Source of the DNA: UKL13-2 sp043744255 | GTDB lineage: Bacteria > Pseudomonadota > Gammaproteobacteria > Burkholderiales > Usitatibacteraceae | Assembly (NCBI GenBank): GCA_043744255.1 | Contig: JAYTVA010000063.1 | Coordinates: 1-22,062, forward strand | Length of the DNA: 22,062 nucleotides | Direction of reading: 5' to 3' | Part shown: piece after piece, positions 15,308 to 21,981 of the stretch | How positions within the stretch are numbered: position 1 is the stretch's first letter | Layout: each line of letters opens with the position of its first letter | Position numbers and translations under genes: made by a program | Notes under the pieces: model-generated | What the model was told of the DNA's origin: nothing | The model's database searches: none | The model's input: only the letters and a program-made list of their open reading frames with translations

Positions 15308-17734
15308 CTAGGCTCCGTAGGGCACCCAAATATTTTTCACCTGTGTGGCCTCGCGCAGCATGTCGCTCGTGCGCGGTAGCGCACCAGCTGGCGCGAGAAT
15401 CCAGGTACGTTTCATGTTGCCGGCACTTTGTTTTTGCACGGCCGTTGCACCTTCATCTGGACCTTCGTTCGTACCTTCGTTCCCGCCCGCGTACCAAATC
15501 GAATCCACATCATCATGCTCTGCAAGCGTCTTGGCTAGCTCATCGCGATCACCGGTGACGATGTTGATGGTACCGGCGGGCACGTCGGAGGTTTCGAGCA
15601 CTTGGTAAATGTCGGTCACCGATAGCGGATGCTTGGGCGATGGCACGATCACGAGCGCGTTACCCATCGCGAACGCGGTGACCGCGAGGGTGCAGAACGC
15701 GAGTAGTGGTTGGTCATCGGGCAGCATGATGGCCATGACGCCGATGGGCTCATTCATCGCAAGGGTGACGTTACGTACGGGGGTTTGGTGAATCGCGCCG
15801 TCGTATTTGTCGGCCCATGCAGCGGCGGTGAAGAGTGCGTTGATGCTGGCGTCTACTTCGGCGTTTGCTGCGGCGGCGTTCGCGCCAGTTTGCTGGCTGA
15901 TGCGACGCGCGAATTCGTCGGCGCGCGCAGCGAGATTTTCAGCGAGGAAGTAGATGATTTGCGCTTTGTTGTGGCCGGTGGCTTTTTGCCAACTGGCCTG
16001 CGCAGCGCGCGCCACTTCGACGGCGTTGCGAAGATCTTTGCGATTGCCGCGCCCGACTTCGCCAATGAGTTGCTTGTTTGGCGCATAAACATTTTGCGAG
16101 AGGCCGCCATCGGGGCGCGCCTGTTTGCCGCCAATGAACATTTTGGCGGTGCGGTCGATGGCAGGTGTTGGGGATCGGGGGCTAGGGGCAGGGGGCTGGG
16201 GTTTCTGGGAGTCTTTACGTACCGCACGTCGTGCAACCGCCCCGACCCCCGACCCCCGATCCCCAGCCCCAACCTTCCGTTTTACGTATTCGTACAAGCC
16301 CTCTTTGCCGCCTTCTCTGCCGAAACCAGATTCGCGATAGCCGCCAAAACCAGCGGCAGCATCGAGCAGATTGGTAGAGTTGATCCACACGGTGCCGGCT
16401 TTGATCTGTGTGGCGATGTCGAGTGCTAGGTTGATGTCTTCAGACCAAATGGTTGCAGCCAAACCGTAGCGCGTGTTGTTGGCGAGCTTCACCGCTTCTT
16501 CGGGGGTGCGGAAGGTCATCGCGGCCAACACAGGGCCGAAAATTTCTTCTTGCGCGACACTGGAGGCGGGGCCGACGTTAGTCAGGACGGTCGGGGGATA
16601 GAAGCAGCCGGTGGTGGGAACGCTCCATGATGGCTGCATTAACGTTGCGCCCTCAGCGACGCCGCGCGCGACTTTTTCTTGAATCTGTTTTAGCTGCGTG
16701 GGATCGACGATGGCACCGATGTCCACGGCTTTGTCGAGTGGATCGCCGACGCGCATTTTCTCCATGCGGTTGCGCAATTTTTTGTAGACCTTGTCGGCCA
16801 CACCTTCTTGCACCAACATGCGCGAGCCTGCGCAACAGACCTGCCCCTGATTGAACCAGATCGCATCGACCACGCCTTCGACCGCGCTATCGAGGTCGGC
16901 GTCATCGAACACGATGAACGGCGACTTGCCACCGAGTTCAAGCGAGAGTTTTTTTGCCGTGCCTGCGGTGGCGCGGCGGATGATGCGCCCAACCTCCGTG
17001 GAGCCGGTGAACGCGATTTTGTCGATGTCGGTGTGCTCGACCATTGCAGCACCGGTGCGGCCATCGCCGGTGATGATGTTGACCACACCCGCTGGCAGGC
17101 CAACGGATTCGCAAATTTCGGCGAATAGCAGCGCGGTGAGTGAAGTAAATTCCGCAGGCTTCAACACGACGGTATTGCCCATCGCGAGCGAAGGTGCAAT
17201 TTTCCACGACAGCATCAGCAACGGAAAATTCCACGGAATGATTTGGCCGATGACACCGAGCGATTGAAAATCGCGCAGCTCATCGTCCATCAACTGCGCC
17301 CAACCAGCGTGATGATAAAAATGTCGCGCGACGTTGGGGATGTCGATGTCACGCGTCTCGCGAATCGGTTTGCCGTTGTCCATGGTTTCGAGAACGGCAA
17401 ACAGACGCGAATGCTTTTGGATTTGGCGCGCGATGGCGTAGAGGTAACGGGCGCGGATGTGACCGGGCGTGGCGCTCCAAGCGGGGAATGCTTTGCGTGC
17501 GGCTTTGACGGCGTCGTTGACGTCGGCCTTGCTGGCTTGCGCGATTTTGGCGAGCTTGGTGTTGTTCGCGGGGTTGGTGGAATCGAACCACTCTTTGCTC
17601 GCTGGCTCGCGCCATTTGTTGGCGATGAAGAGGCCGAATTTTTTGCCGTGCGCGTCCAGCCAATCGAGCGCAGGTTTCGCGGCTTCGGGGGCGTCGCCGT
17701 AGGGGAGGGTTTTTAGGAGTTGGTTTAGTTTCAT
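15308..17734 (-). CDS. Two-domain aldehyde dehydrogenase, ALDH16-like
   Basis: The 808-residue protein has two tandem ALDH domains, as in ALDH16 enzymes. Domain 1 (about 30-485) is complete: IIPWNFPLLM (165-174), KPAE (192-195), FTGSTEVG (242-249), catalytic Glu266 in LELGGK, catalytic Cys300 in NQGQVCCAG, and EEIFGPVL (396-403). Domain 2 (about 528-800) keeps parts of the fold (NEPIGVMAIMLPDDQPLLAF) but has no catalytic Cys/Glu set, so it is probably structural. The linker, residues 488-523, is encoded by a G-rich inverted repeat (see 16168-16272). A second low-complexity insert, GGNEGTNEGPDEG, lies at 750-762. The ATG at 17734 is preceded by AAGAAA. deoC lies upstream, so oxidation of acetaldehyde from deoxyribose breakdown is the likely role, by inference. 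Confidence 0.9.
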   Translation of the reverse strand: MKLNQLLKTLPYGDAPEAAKPALDWLDAHGKKFGLFIANKWREPASKEWFDSTNPANNTKLAKIAQASKADVNDAVKAARKAFPAWSATPGHIRARYLYAIARQIQKHSRLFAVLETMDNGKPIRETRDIDIPNVARHFYHHAGWAQLMDDELRDFQSLGVIGQIIPWNFPLLMLSWKIAPSLAMGNTVVLKPAEFTSLTALLFAEICESVGLPAGVVNIITGDGRTGAAMVEHTDIDKIAFTGSTEVGRIIRRATAGTAKKLSLELGGKSPFIVFDDADLDSAVEGVVDAIWFNQGQVCCAGSRMLVQEGVADKVYKKLRNRMEKMRVGDPLDKAVDIGAIVDPTQLKQIQEKVARGVAEGATLMQPSWSVPTTGCFYPPTVLTNVGPASSVAQEEIFGPVLAAMTFRTPEEAVKLANNTRYGLAATIWSEDINLALDIATQIKAGTVWINSTNLLDAAAGFGGYRESGFGREGGKEGLYEYVKRKVGAGDRGSGVGAVARRAVRKDSQKPQPPAPSPRSPTPAIDRTAKMFIGGKQARPDGGLSQNVYAPNKQLIGEVGRGNRKDLRNAVEVARAAQASWQKATGHNKAQIIYFLAENLAARADEFARRISQQTGANAAAANAEVDASINALFTAAAWADKYDGAIHQTPVRNVTLAMNEPIGVMAIMLPDDQPLLAFCTLAVTAFAMGNALVIVPSPKHPLSVTDIYQVLETSDVPAGTINIVTGDRDELAKTLAEHDDVDSIWYAGGNEGTNEGPDEGATAVQKQSAGNMKRTWILAPAGALPRTSDMLREATQVKNIWVPYGA
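16168..16272. repeat. G-rich inverted repeat inserted in frame in the ALDH16 linker
   Basis: The left arm (from 16168, TTGGGGATCGGGGGCTAGGG) and the inverted right arm (ending 16272, ...GATCCCCAGCCCCAA) are built from GGGGATC/GGGGGCT-like units around a core of about 40 bp. Both strands contain four or more runs of four or five G. The element encodes residues 488-523, a Gly/Arg-rich then Pro/Ser-rich stretch, and keeps the reading frame. It resembles the idea of palindromic elements that insert inside genes, such as Rickettsia RPEs. Confidence 0.75.
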
Positions 17735-17786
17735 TTTGCGTTTCTTTCGGCTCTCTTTATGCGCACACTGAGCTGCGCGACAGTCT

Positions 17787-17904
17787 TTCACTGTCTCCCC
17801 AGCGAAGGCCGGGGTCTAATGTTGGTATTGCGGCGACGTAATAAAAATTAGACCCCGGCCTGTCGATGGAGACCACCTTTCGGTGGCGCCGGGGAGACAG
17901 TGAA
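17787..17904. repeat. Long inverted repeat with an inserted hairpin module
   Basis: The left arm (17787-17820, TTCACTGTCTCCCCAGCGAA then GGCCGGGGTCTAAT) is mirrored by the right arm (17847-17904). The two match except that the right arm replaces a short TTCGCT-type loop with the hairpin module at 17863-17888. The 26-bp centre is AT-rich in its right half. It lies between the aldehyde dehydrogenase and GIY-YIG genes and could fold in a shared transcript. Confidence 0.8.
17863..17888. repeat. 26-bp hairpin module, copy 3
   Basis: TCGATGGAGACC followed by ACCTTTCGGTGGCG. It is 26 bp long, like copies 1 and 2, but set in a different palindromic host. The stem is CCACC/GGTGG where copy 1 has CCCCC/GGGGG, a paired compensatory change. 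Confidence 0.7.
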
Positions 17905-17922
17905 TTATTCGCGTGCGTCGCA

Positions 17923-18204
17923 TCAAACAATCCTCTCGTACAAATCATTCCAATCTGGATTCACCGCCTCAATCAGATTTACTTTCCAGTCACGACGCCA
18001 TTTCTTTATCAACTTTTCGCGCGTAATCGCCGCCGTCACATCCTCATGTACTTCGTACCATGCCAAGCGGTGCAAGCCGTGCTCCTTGGTAAATCCTTCC
18101 GCGAGTCCGTTGCGGTGCTCAAATACCCTTCTCACTAGATCATTCGTCACGCCAACGTCGAGTGTTCCGTATGGTTTGTTGGTCATCAGATAGACGAAGT
18201 ACAT
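17923..18204 (-). CDS. Small GIY-YIG domain protein with an altered YIG tyrosine
   Basis: The 93-residue protein belongs to the short stand-alone GIY-YIG nuclease-like group (UPF0213 or excinuclease-ABC-C-subunit-like). It has YFVYLMTNKPYGTL (2-15), VGVTNDLVRRVFEHR (17-31), LAWYEVHEDVTAAITREK (48-65) and KKWRRDWKVNLIEAVNPDW (67-85), all typical. The residue that should be the YIG tyrosine is Asp16 (TLDVGVT instead of TLYVGVT), a single-base change from TAC to GAC. If real, this should weaken or abolish cleavage. The ATG at 18204 lies at the inner end of an 11-bp tandem repeat; a second in-frame ATG in the repeat at 18237 would add 11 residues. It lies downstream of deoC. Confidence 0.8.
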   Translation of the reverse strand: MYFVYLMTNKPYGTLDVGVTNDLVRRVFEHRNGLAEGFTKEHGLHRLAWYEVHEDVTAAITREKLIKKWRRDWKVNLIEAVNPDWNDLYERIV

Positions 18205-18244
18205 GGAAAGTACATGGAAAGTAGATGGAAAGTACATGGAAATC
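18201..18244. repeat. 11-bp tandem repeat at the GIY-YIG start
   Basis: Four copies of ACTTTCCATGT (read on the minus strand), with one base change in the second copy and two at the outer end of the first. Three of the four copies contain ATG. Since 11 is not a multiple of 3, gaining or losing a unit shifts the frame of the outer ATGs relative to the gene, while the innermost ATG at 18204 stays in frame. Confidence 0.85.
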
Positions 18245-18282
18245 GTTTCAATTCAATTGATGCCCGCGCCCTGTGTTCACAC

Positions 18283-19287
18283 TTACCCCAACGGCTGATA
18301 CTGCATCGACGCATATCGCCCATACGCAAAATGCTCCAACTGCCGCTCAATATCGTTCACCAACGCGGACGCGCCGATGCGAAACAAATGTGGCTGCATC
18401 CACTCGTCGCCCAATTCTTCTTTCATCAAAATCAACCACTCCAGCGCCTGCTTGGATGAGCGAATACCGCCCGCAGGTTTGAAGCCGACTTTGTAGCCGG
18501 TTTGCTCGTAGAACTGGCGGATCGCGCGCACCATGACGAGCGAGCCTGCGAGGGTGGCGTTGGTGGGTTCTTTGCCGGTGGAGGTTTTGATGAAGTCGGC
18601 ACCGGCTTGCATGCAGACGAGTGAGGCACGCATGATGTTTTTCAAGGTGCCAAGCTCGCCGGTGGCGATGATGGTTTTCATGTGTGCTTCCCCGCAGGCT
18701 GCGCGGAAGGCTTTGATTTCGTCGTAGAGCCCACGCCAGTCACCGTTGAGTACATGCTCGCGCGAGATGACGATGTCGATTTCACTGGCACCATCTTTGA
18801 CGCTGGCCTTGATCTCTTCGATTTTTTGCGGGAAGGGCGTGAGGCCAGCGGGGAAACCGGTGGAGACGGCGGCAACGGGAATGCCGCTGCCCTTCAACGC
18901 CTCGACGGCGGTGGCGACGAAGGTGTGATAGACGCAGACGGCGCCGGTATGAAGTCGTTCTTCACCGAGGCCGAGGTCATTGAGCAATTCCTGACGGATG
19001 GGCTGAATCGCTTTGGCGCACAGGCGCTTGACGGTGCCTGGTGTGTCGTCGCCGCTTAGGGTAGTGAGGTCGATGGTTTTGACGGCATGCAGCAGCCATG
19101 CAGCTTGCCAGTCTTTTTTGACCGTGCGGCGGGTGCCCATGGTGGCGGCGCGGCGCTCGATGGCGCTGCGATTGATGCGTACGTCGCGTACGGGTGCTGC
19201 ATCAAACTTGGTGCCGGGGTTACGGTCGCCGTCTTGGTGCGCGGTTTCGTCGACATTTTTTACGGGCAATAGAGAGACTTTGGCCAT
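18283..19287 (-). CDS. deoC: Deoxyribose-phosphate aldolase
   Basis: DeoC splits 2-deoxyribose 5-phosphate into acetaldehyde and glyceraldehyde 3-phosphate in cytoplasmic deoxynucleoside catabolism. The 334-residue protein is longer than the E. coli enzyme (about 259) and resembles the long, eukaryote-like form. It has an N-terminal extension of about 70 residues, then TIDLTTLSGDDT (71-82), Asp171 in EIDIV, the Schiff-base Lys234 in DFIKTSTGK and Lys270 in GFKPAGGIR. The ATG at 19287 is preferred over an upstream in-frame TTG; no clear Shine-Dalgarno is seen. It precedes the GIY-YIG gene and the ALDH16 gene on the same strand. No other deo genes are in the window. Confidence 0.96.
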   Translation of the reverse strand: MAKVSLLPVKNVDETAHQDGDRNPGTKFDAAPVRDVRINRSAIERRAATMGTRRTVKKDWQAAWLLHAVKTIDLTTLSGDDTPGTVKRLCAKAIQPIRQELLNDLGLGEERLHTGAVCVYHTFVATAVEALKGSGIPVAAVSTGFPAGLTPFPQKIEEIKASVKDGASEIDIVISREHVLNGDWRGLYDEIKAFRAACGEAHMKTIIATGELGTLKNIMRASLVCMQAGADFIKTSTGKEPTNATLAGSLVMVRAIRQFYEQTGYKVGFKPAGGIRSSKQALEWLILMKEELGDEWMQPHLFRIGASALVNDIERQLEHFAYGRYASMQYQPLG

Positions 19288-19521
19288 GACAATCAATGGG
19301 GGTTATTGATCGGGGATTATAGCGCCGGAGGTAGGGCGCACAGACCAGCTGCGACCGGTGCTGTTCGTTGCACGGGCACTGTCGTCGTTCGACGTAAATC
19401 CACCCTCACCGCCGCTGTCGCGGCACTCCCCGCAGGAGAGGGTTTTCCTGTCGAGGCACCATCTCGTGTGCACCGCTGGAGAGCTACCTTAGAAAGCGGG
19501 CTCTTGAGACGCAGCAACGTT

Positions 19522-20007
19522 CTACCCTTCTTCGTCGGCGTCGGGCAGATTAGCGATCACTTTCTTGATGACATCAAACGCGAACCCACGTGATTGCAGG
19601 TAGCGAACTTGTTTGTTGCGGTCATTGGGGTTGGTGGCGACTTCGCCGAATTTTCGCAGCCACATGGCGCGCGCGCGGGCAAAGTCGGTTTCTTTTAGCT
19701 CGGCGACGGCGGCCGCGACGACTTCTTCATCGACGCCTTTTTGCTTCAGCGTCGCGCCGACCCGTTTGGCACCGTAGCGATTGCCAAGGGTGCGCGCTTT
19801 GCCTTCGGCGTAGCGGGCCTCGTTGAGGAAGCCTTCGTCGGCGCACCATGCGGTGACGGATTCGATTTCGTCTGCCGTGAATTCGCGCGACTTGAGTTTG
19901 GTGGCGAATTCGCCTCGGCTCATGTCGCGGCGGGCAAGGATCGCGAGGGCGGCGGAGACTAGGTTGCGGTTTTCGGGTTTGGGCGCGCCCACGCGAGGCT
20001 CAATCAC
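19522..20007 (-). CDS. recX: Recombination regulatory protein RecX
   Basis: RecX binds RecA filaments and limits their growth and activities. The 161-residue protein has the usual three tandem three-helix repeats: LVSAALAILARRDMSRGEFATKL (16-38), YAEGKARTLGNRYGAKRVGATLKQKGV (46-92 region) and FARARAMWLRKFG with YLQSRGFAFDVIKKVI toward the C terminus, followed by an acidic tail (DADEEG). The start is a GTG at 20007; an in-frame stop lies one codon further upstream (20011-20013), so the gene cannot extend. No clear Shine-Dalgarno is present, which suggests coupling to a transcript from the recA side. It lies 326 bp downstream of recA with a terminator between. Confidence 0.93.
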   Translation of the reverse strand: MIEPRVGAPKPENRNLVSAALAILARRDMSRGEFATKLKSREFTADEIESVTAWCADEGFLNEARYAEGKARTLGNRYGAKRVGATLKQKGVDEEVVAAAVAELKETDFARARAMWLRKFGEVATNPNDRNKQVRYLQSRGFAFDVIKKVIANLPDADEEG

Positions 20008-20061
20008 ACGTCACCGACGTTGTGCGCCCCGTGCACGTCGCCATACGGATATCAAAGCGCA

Positions 20062-20157
20062 TCAAGTCGTACAAAGAAACAGCACAAACATCAACAACCA
20101 TGCGGCGTTCCAGAGGGTTTGCTCTTTGCTGTCGGTGTCATTGGTAAGTGGATTCAT
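20062..20157 (-). CDS. Possible 31-residue single-span membrane peptide
   Basis: ATG at 20157 is preceded by AGGAGA at plausible spacing. The peptide begins MNPLTNDTDSKEQTLWN, a polar head, followed by one hydrophobic segment AAWLLMFVLFL and a short tail CTT. It lies between the recA terminator and recX on the same strand. I know no named homologue. A longer in-frame start at 20259 would run back over the recA terminator and looks less likely. The good ribosome-binding site and membrane-like tail are the only support. Confidence 0.45.
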   Translation of the reverse strand: MNPLTNDTDSKEQTLWNAAWLLMFVLFLCTT

Positions 20158-20192
20158 GGAGAAATCTCCTGCATTTTGCGATACGTTGCGCG

Positions 20193-20235
20193 AAAAAAAG
20201 GCCGCCCTGCCCCGAGTTTCGGTACTGAACGGCCC
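20193..20235 (-). terminator. Likely Rho-independent terminator downstream of recA
   Basis: On the minus strand the end of the recA transcript reads GGCCG (20234-20230), a 25-nt loop, CGGCC (20204-20200), then seven T (20199-20193). The 5-bp GC stem with a T-run is a typical intrinsic terminator, though the loop is large. It lies about 100 nt past the recA stop codon and just before the small ORF, so recX expression depends on read-through or a separate promoter. Confidence 0.65.
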
Positions 20236-20333
20236 AACCATCGTACGGTTTGGTGACACGTTATTTGCTGCCGAATGACATCACGATCTGGACGCCCACA
20301 TTCAGTCAGTCAAATTATCGTGTTACCGAAAAA

Positions 20334-21404
20334 TCACTCTTCCTCTTCGTCGTCTTTGCCTGGGGCATATTCGCCGCCGCCCGCCACGCCGACAGCGGCG
20401 CGGATTTTGGCTTCGATTTCCTGCGCCATGGCAGGGTTGTCTTTGAGGAAGTTGCGGGTGTTGTCTTTGCCTTGGCCGATCTTCTCGCCTTTGTACGCAT
20501 ACCACGCGCCGGATTTATCGACGATTTTGTGGATGACACCAAGCTCGATGATCTCGCCTTCGCGGGAGATACCTTCGCCATAAAGAATGTCGAAGTCTGC
20601 CGTTTTGAACGGGGGTGCGACTTTGTTCTTCACAACTTTGACGCGGGTTTCGGAACCAATCACTTCCTCACCAGATTTGATCGCGCCAGTGCGGCGGATG
20701 TCGATACGAACCGAGGCGTAGAACTTGAGCGCATTGCCGCCGGTGGTGGTTTCCGGATTGCCGTACATCACCCCGATTTTCATCCGCAATTGGTTGATGA
20801 AGATCACCATGCAGTTCGAGCGGCTGATCGAACCGGTCAGCTTGCGCAGGCTCTGCGACATCAGCCGCGCCTGCAGGCCGACATGGGTATCACCCATCTC
20901 GCCCTCAATTTCGGCGCGCGGCACCAGCGCGGCAACCGAATCGATCACCAGCACGTCGATCGCGTTCGAGCGCACCAGCGTATCGACGATCTCGAGCGCC
21001 TGCTCGCCGGTATCGGGCTGCGAGACGATCAGTTCATTGATGTCGACGCCGAGCTTCTTGGCATAGGCCGGATCGAGCGCGTGTTCGGCGTCGACGAACG
21101 CCGCCGTGCCGCCGTTCTTCTGCGCCTCGGCAATCACGTGCAGCGCGAGCGTGGTCTTTCCCGAGCTTTCCGGGCCGTAAATCTCGACCACCCGACCGCG
21201 CGGCAGGCCGCCGATCCCAAGCGCGATATCGAGACCGAGCGAGCCGGTCGAAATCGATTCAATCTCCAGCGCTTCCTTCGAGCCCAGCTTCATCGCCGAG
21301 CCCTTGCCAAACGCGCGATCGATCTGCGCCAGCGCAGCCTCGAGCGCCTTCTGACGGTCCATGGTTTCCTTGCCTTCCTGAATCAGCTTGAGCTGCGCAG
21401 CCAT
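20334..21404 (-). CDS. recA: Recombinase RecA, apparent mosaic gene
   Basis: RecA forms filaments on single-stranded DNA, drives strand exchange and triggers LexA cleavage. The 356-residue protein is complete: Walker A GPESSGKT (77-84), Walker B region VLVIDSVAAL (151-160), loop L1 near EIEGEMGDTHVGLQARLMSQ (165-184), loop L2 in GNPETTTGGNALKF (215-228) and the acidic tail DDEEEE. Residues 1 to about 214 carry alphaproteobacterial, sphingomonad-like features (RAFGKGSAMKLGS, NGGTAAFVDAEHAL, SRSNCMVIFINQLRMKIGVMYG). From about 241 on it looks betaproteobacterial (IKSGEEVIGSETRV, FDILYGEGISREGEI, GEKIGQGKDNTRNFL). By hand count GC is about 65% over 20821-21360 and about 53% over 20401-20700. Start ATG 21404, with AGGGGA upstream. 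Comparison is from memory of family sequences. Confidence 0.95.
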   Translation of the reverse strand: MAAQLKLIQEGKETMDRQKALEAALAQIDRAFGKGSAMKLGSKEALEIESISTGSLGLDIALGIGGLPRGRVVEIYGPESSGKTTLALHVIAEAQKNGGTAAFVDAEHALDPAYAKKLGVDINELIVSQPDTGEQALEIVDTLVRSNAIDVLVIDSVAALVPRAEIEGEMGDTHVGLQARLMSQSLRKLTGSISRSNCMVIFINQLRMKIGVMYGNPETTTGGNALKFYASVRIDIRRTGAIKSGEEVIGSETRVKVVKNKVAPPFKTADFDILYGEGISREGEIIELGVIHKIVDKSGAWYAYKGEKIGQGKDNTRNFLKDNPAMAQEIEAKIRAAVGVAGGGEYAPGKDDEEEE

Positions 21405-21477
21405 CGTTCGTCCCCTTGCCTAACCGGCTGACCCGGAAGGTCAACGTGCGACTCGGTGTATTGCATTTGTTCTTATA

Positions 21478-21492
21478 GAACAAGAGTGGAAC
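21478..21492 (-). promoter_or_regulatory. Alphaproteobacterial-type LexA (SOS) box upstream of recA
   Basis: Read on the minus strand the site is GTTC CACTCTT GTTC, exactly GTTC-N7-GTTC, the LexA operator known from alphaproteobacteria. It lies 74-88 nt before the recA start codon. Most beta- and gammaproteobacteria use CTGT-N8-ACAG instead, which I do not find here. A GTTC-N5-GAAC palindrome (21469-21481) overlaps it. Confidence 0.7.
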
Positions 21493-21505
21493 GAATTTAA
21501 TTTTT

Positions 21506-21529
21506 GGGGACGCGGCATTCCGTGTCCCC
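21506..21529. repeat. GGGGAC...GTCCCC hairpin 1
   Basis: GGGGACGC-GGCATTCC-GTGTCCCC, a palindromic unit preceded by a TTTTT run. It resembles repeats I recall flanking REP-associated transposases or their remnants. It starts 13 nt beyond the LexA box. Confidence 0.7.
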
Positions 21530-21553
21530 GTTCCGACATTGCAGACACAAACC

Positions 21554-21577
21554 GGGGACATGCTAATGCGTGTCCCC
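21554..21577. repeat. GGGGAC...GTCCCC hairpin 2
   Basis: GGGGACATGCTAATGCGTGTCCCC, a second palindromic unit of the same length as the one at 21506-21529, 24 bp further on. Confidence 0.7.
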
Positions 21578-21761
21578 GTCCAAAGGTGCGGCAATGCAAG
21601 GTTGGTGAAGGCTCGACTCATATGTGTAGGGTGGAGTTCAGGGATTGAGTAAAGGGGCTCCGCAACAGGGGTTTACGGACGTGTCACCGCAAAACCCCGG
21701 TCAAAGTTCACGAACTTCACGGGGTATTGGGTGCTACGATCAGCGGCGGAGGGCCGCTGCG

Positions 21762-21787
21762 CCCTTCGACAGACTCAGGACAAGCGG
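21762..21787. repeat. TTCGACAG...CAGGACAAGCGG dispersed repeat
   Basis: CCCTTCGACAGACTCAGGAC followed by AAGCGG matches a common dispersed bacterial repeat of the form CCTTCGACAGGCTCAGGGCGAACGG, as I recall. A hairpin CAGCGGC/GCCGCTG (21741-21747 with 21753-21759) lies just to its left. Confidence 0.6.
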
Positions 21788-21897
21788 ACTCTGGGGGGAT
21801 CGACGTTGAGAATGAGTAAATCCCACAGCGGGGCGAGTCGGGCGGAGGATGGCAAGTTGTGGCGGTGTAGGACAGCGAAGCATGGACGACGCGCGGC

Positions 21898-21918
21898 AAT
21901 TAAGTATTGTGTCCCCGG
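21898..21918. repeat. AATTAAGTATTGTGTCCCCGG repeat fragment
   Basis: A sequence I associate with the ends of REP-associated tyrosine transposase regions. It shares GTGTCCCCG with the hairpins at 21506-21577. No transposase gene remains in the window. Confidence 0.5.
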
Positions 21919-21981
21919 AACTCTTGTGCCGGAACTCTTGCACACCAACCGACTTCGCGCGCGCCGCAATGCACCTTGCGC

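Noticed and set aside
20250..21431. A 393-codon open frame on the plus strand opposite recA
   Set aside because: It is antisense to a complete recA, has His/Arg/Asp-rich shadow composition and no recognisable motif; high GC keeps the frame open.
20334..21500. Assembly chimera as the simple explanation for the mosaic recA
   Set aside because: Not excluded, but the frame is intact across the switch and the switch lies in a conserved stretch, which fits recombination; raw reads would decide.
21704..21717. AAGTTCACGAACTT palindrome as another LexA-type site
   Set aside because: The spacing between GTTC and GAAC is 2 nt, which fits no LexA operator I know.
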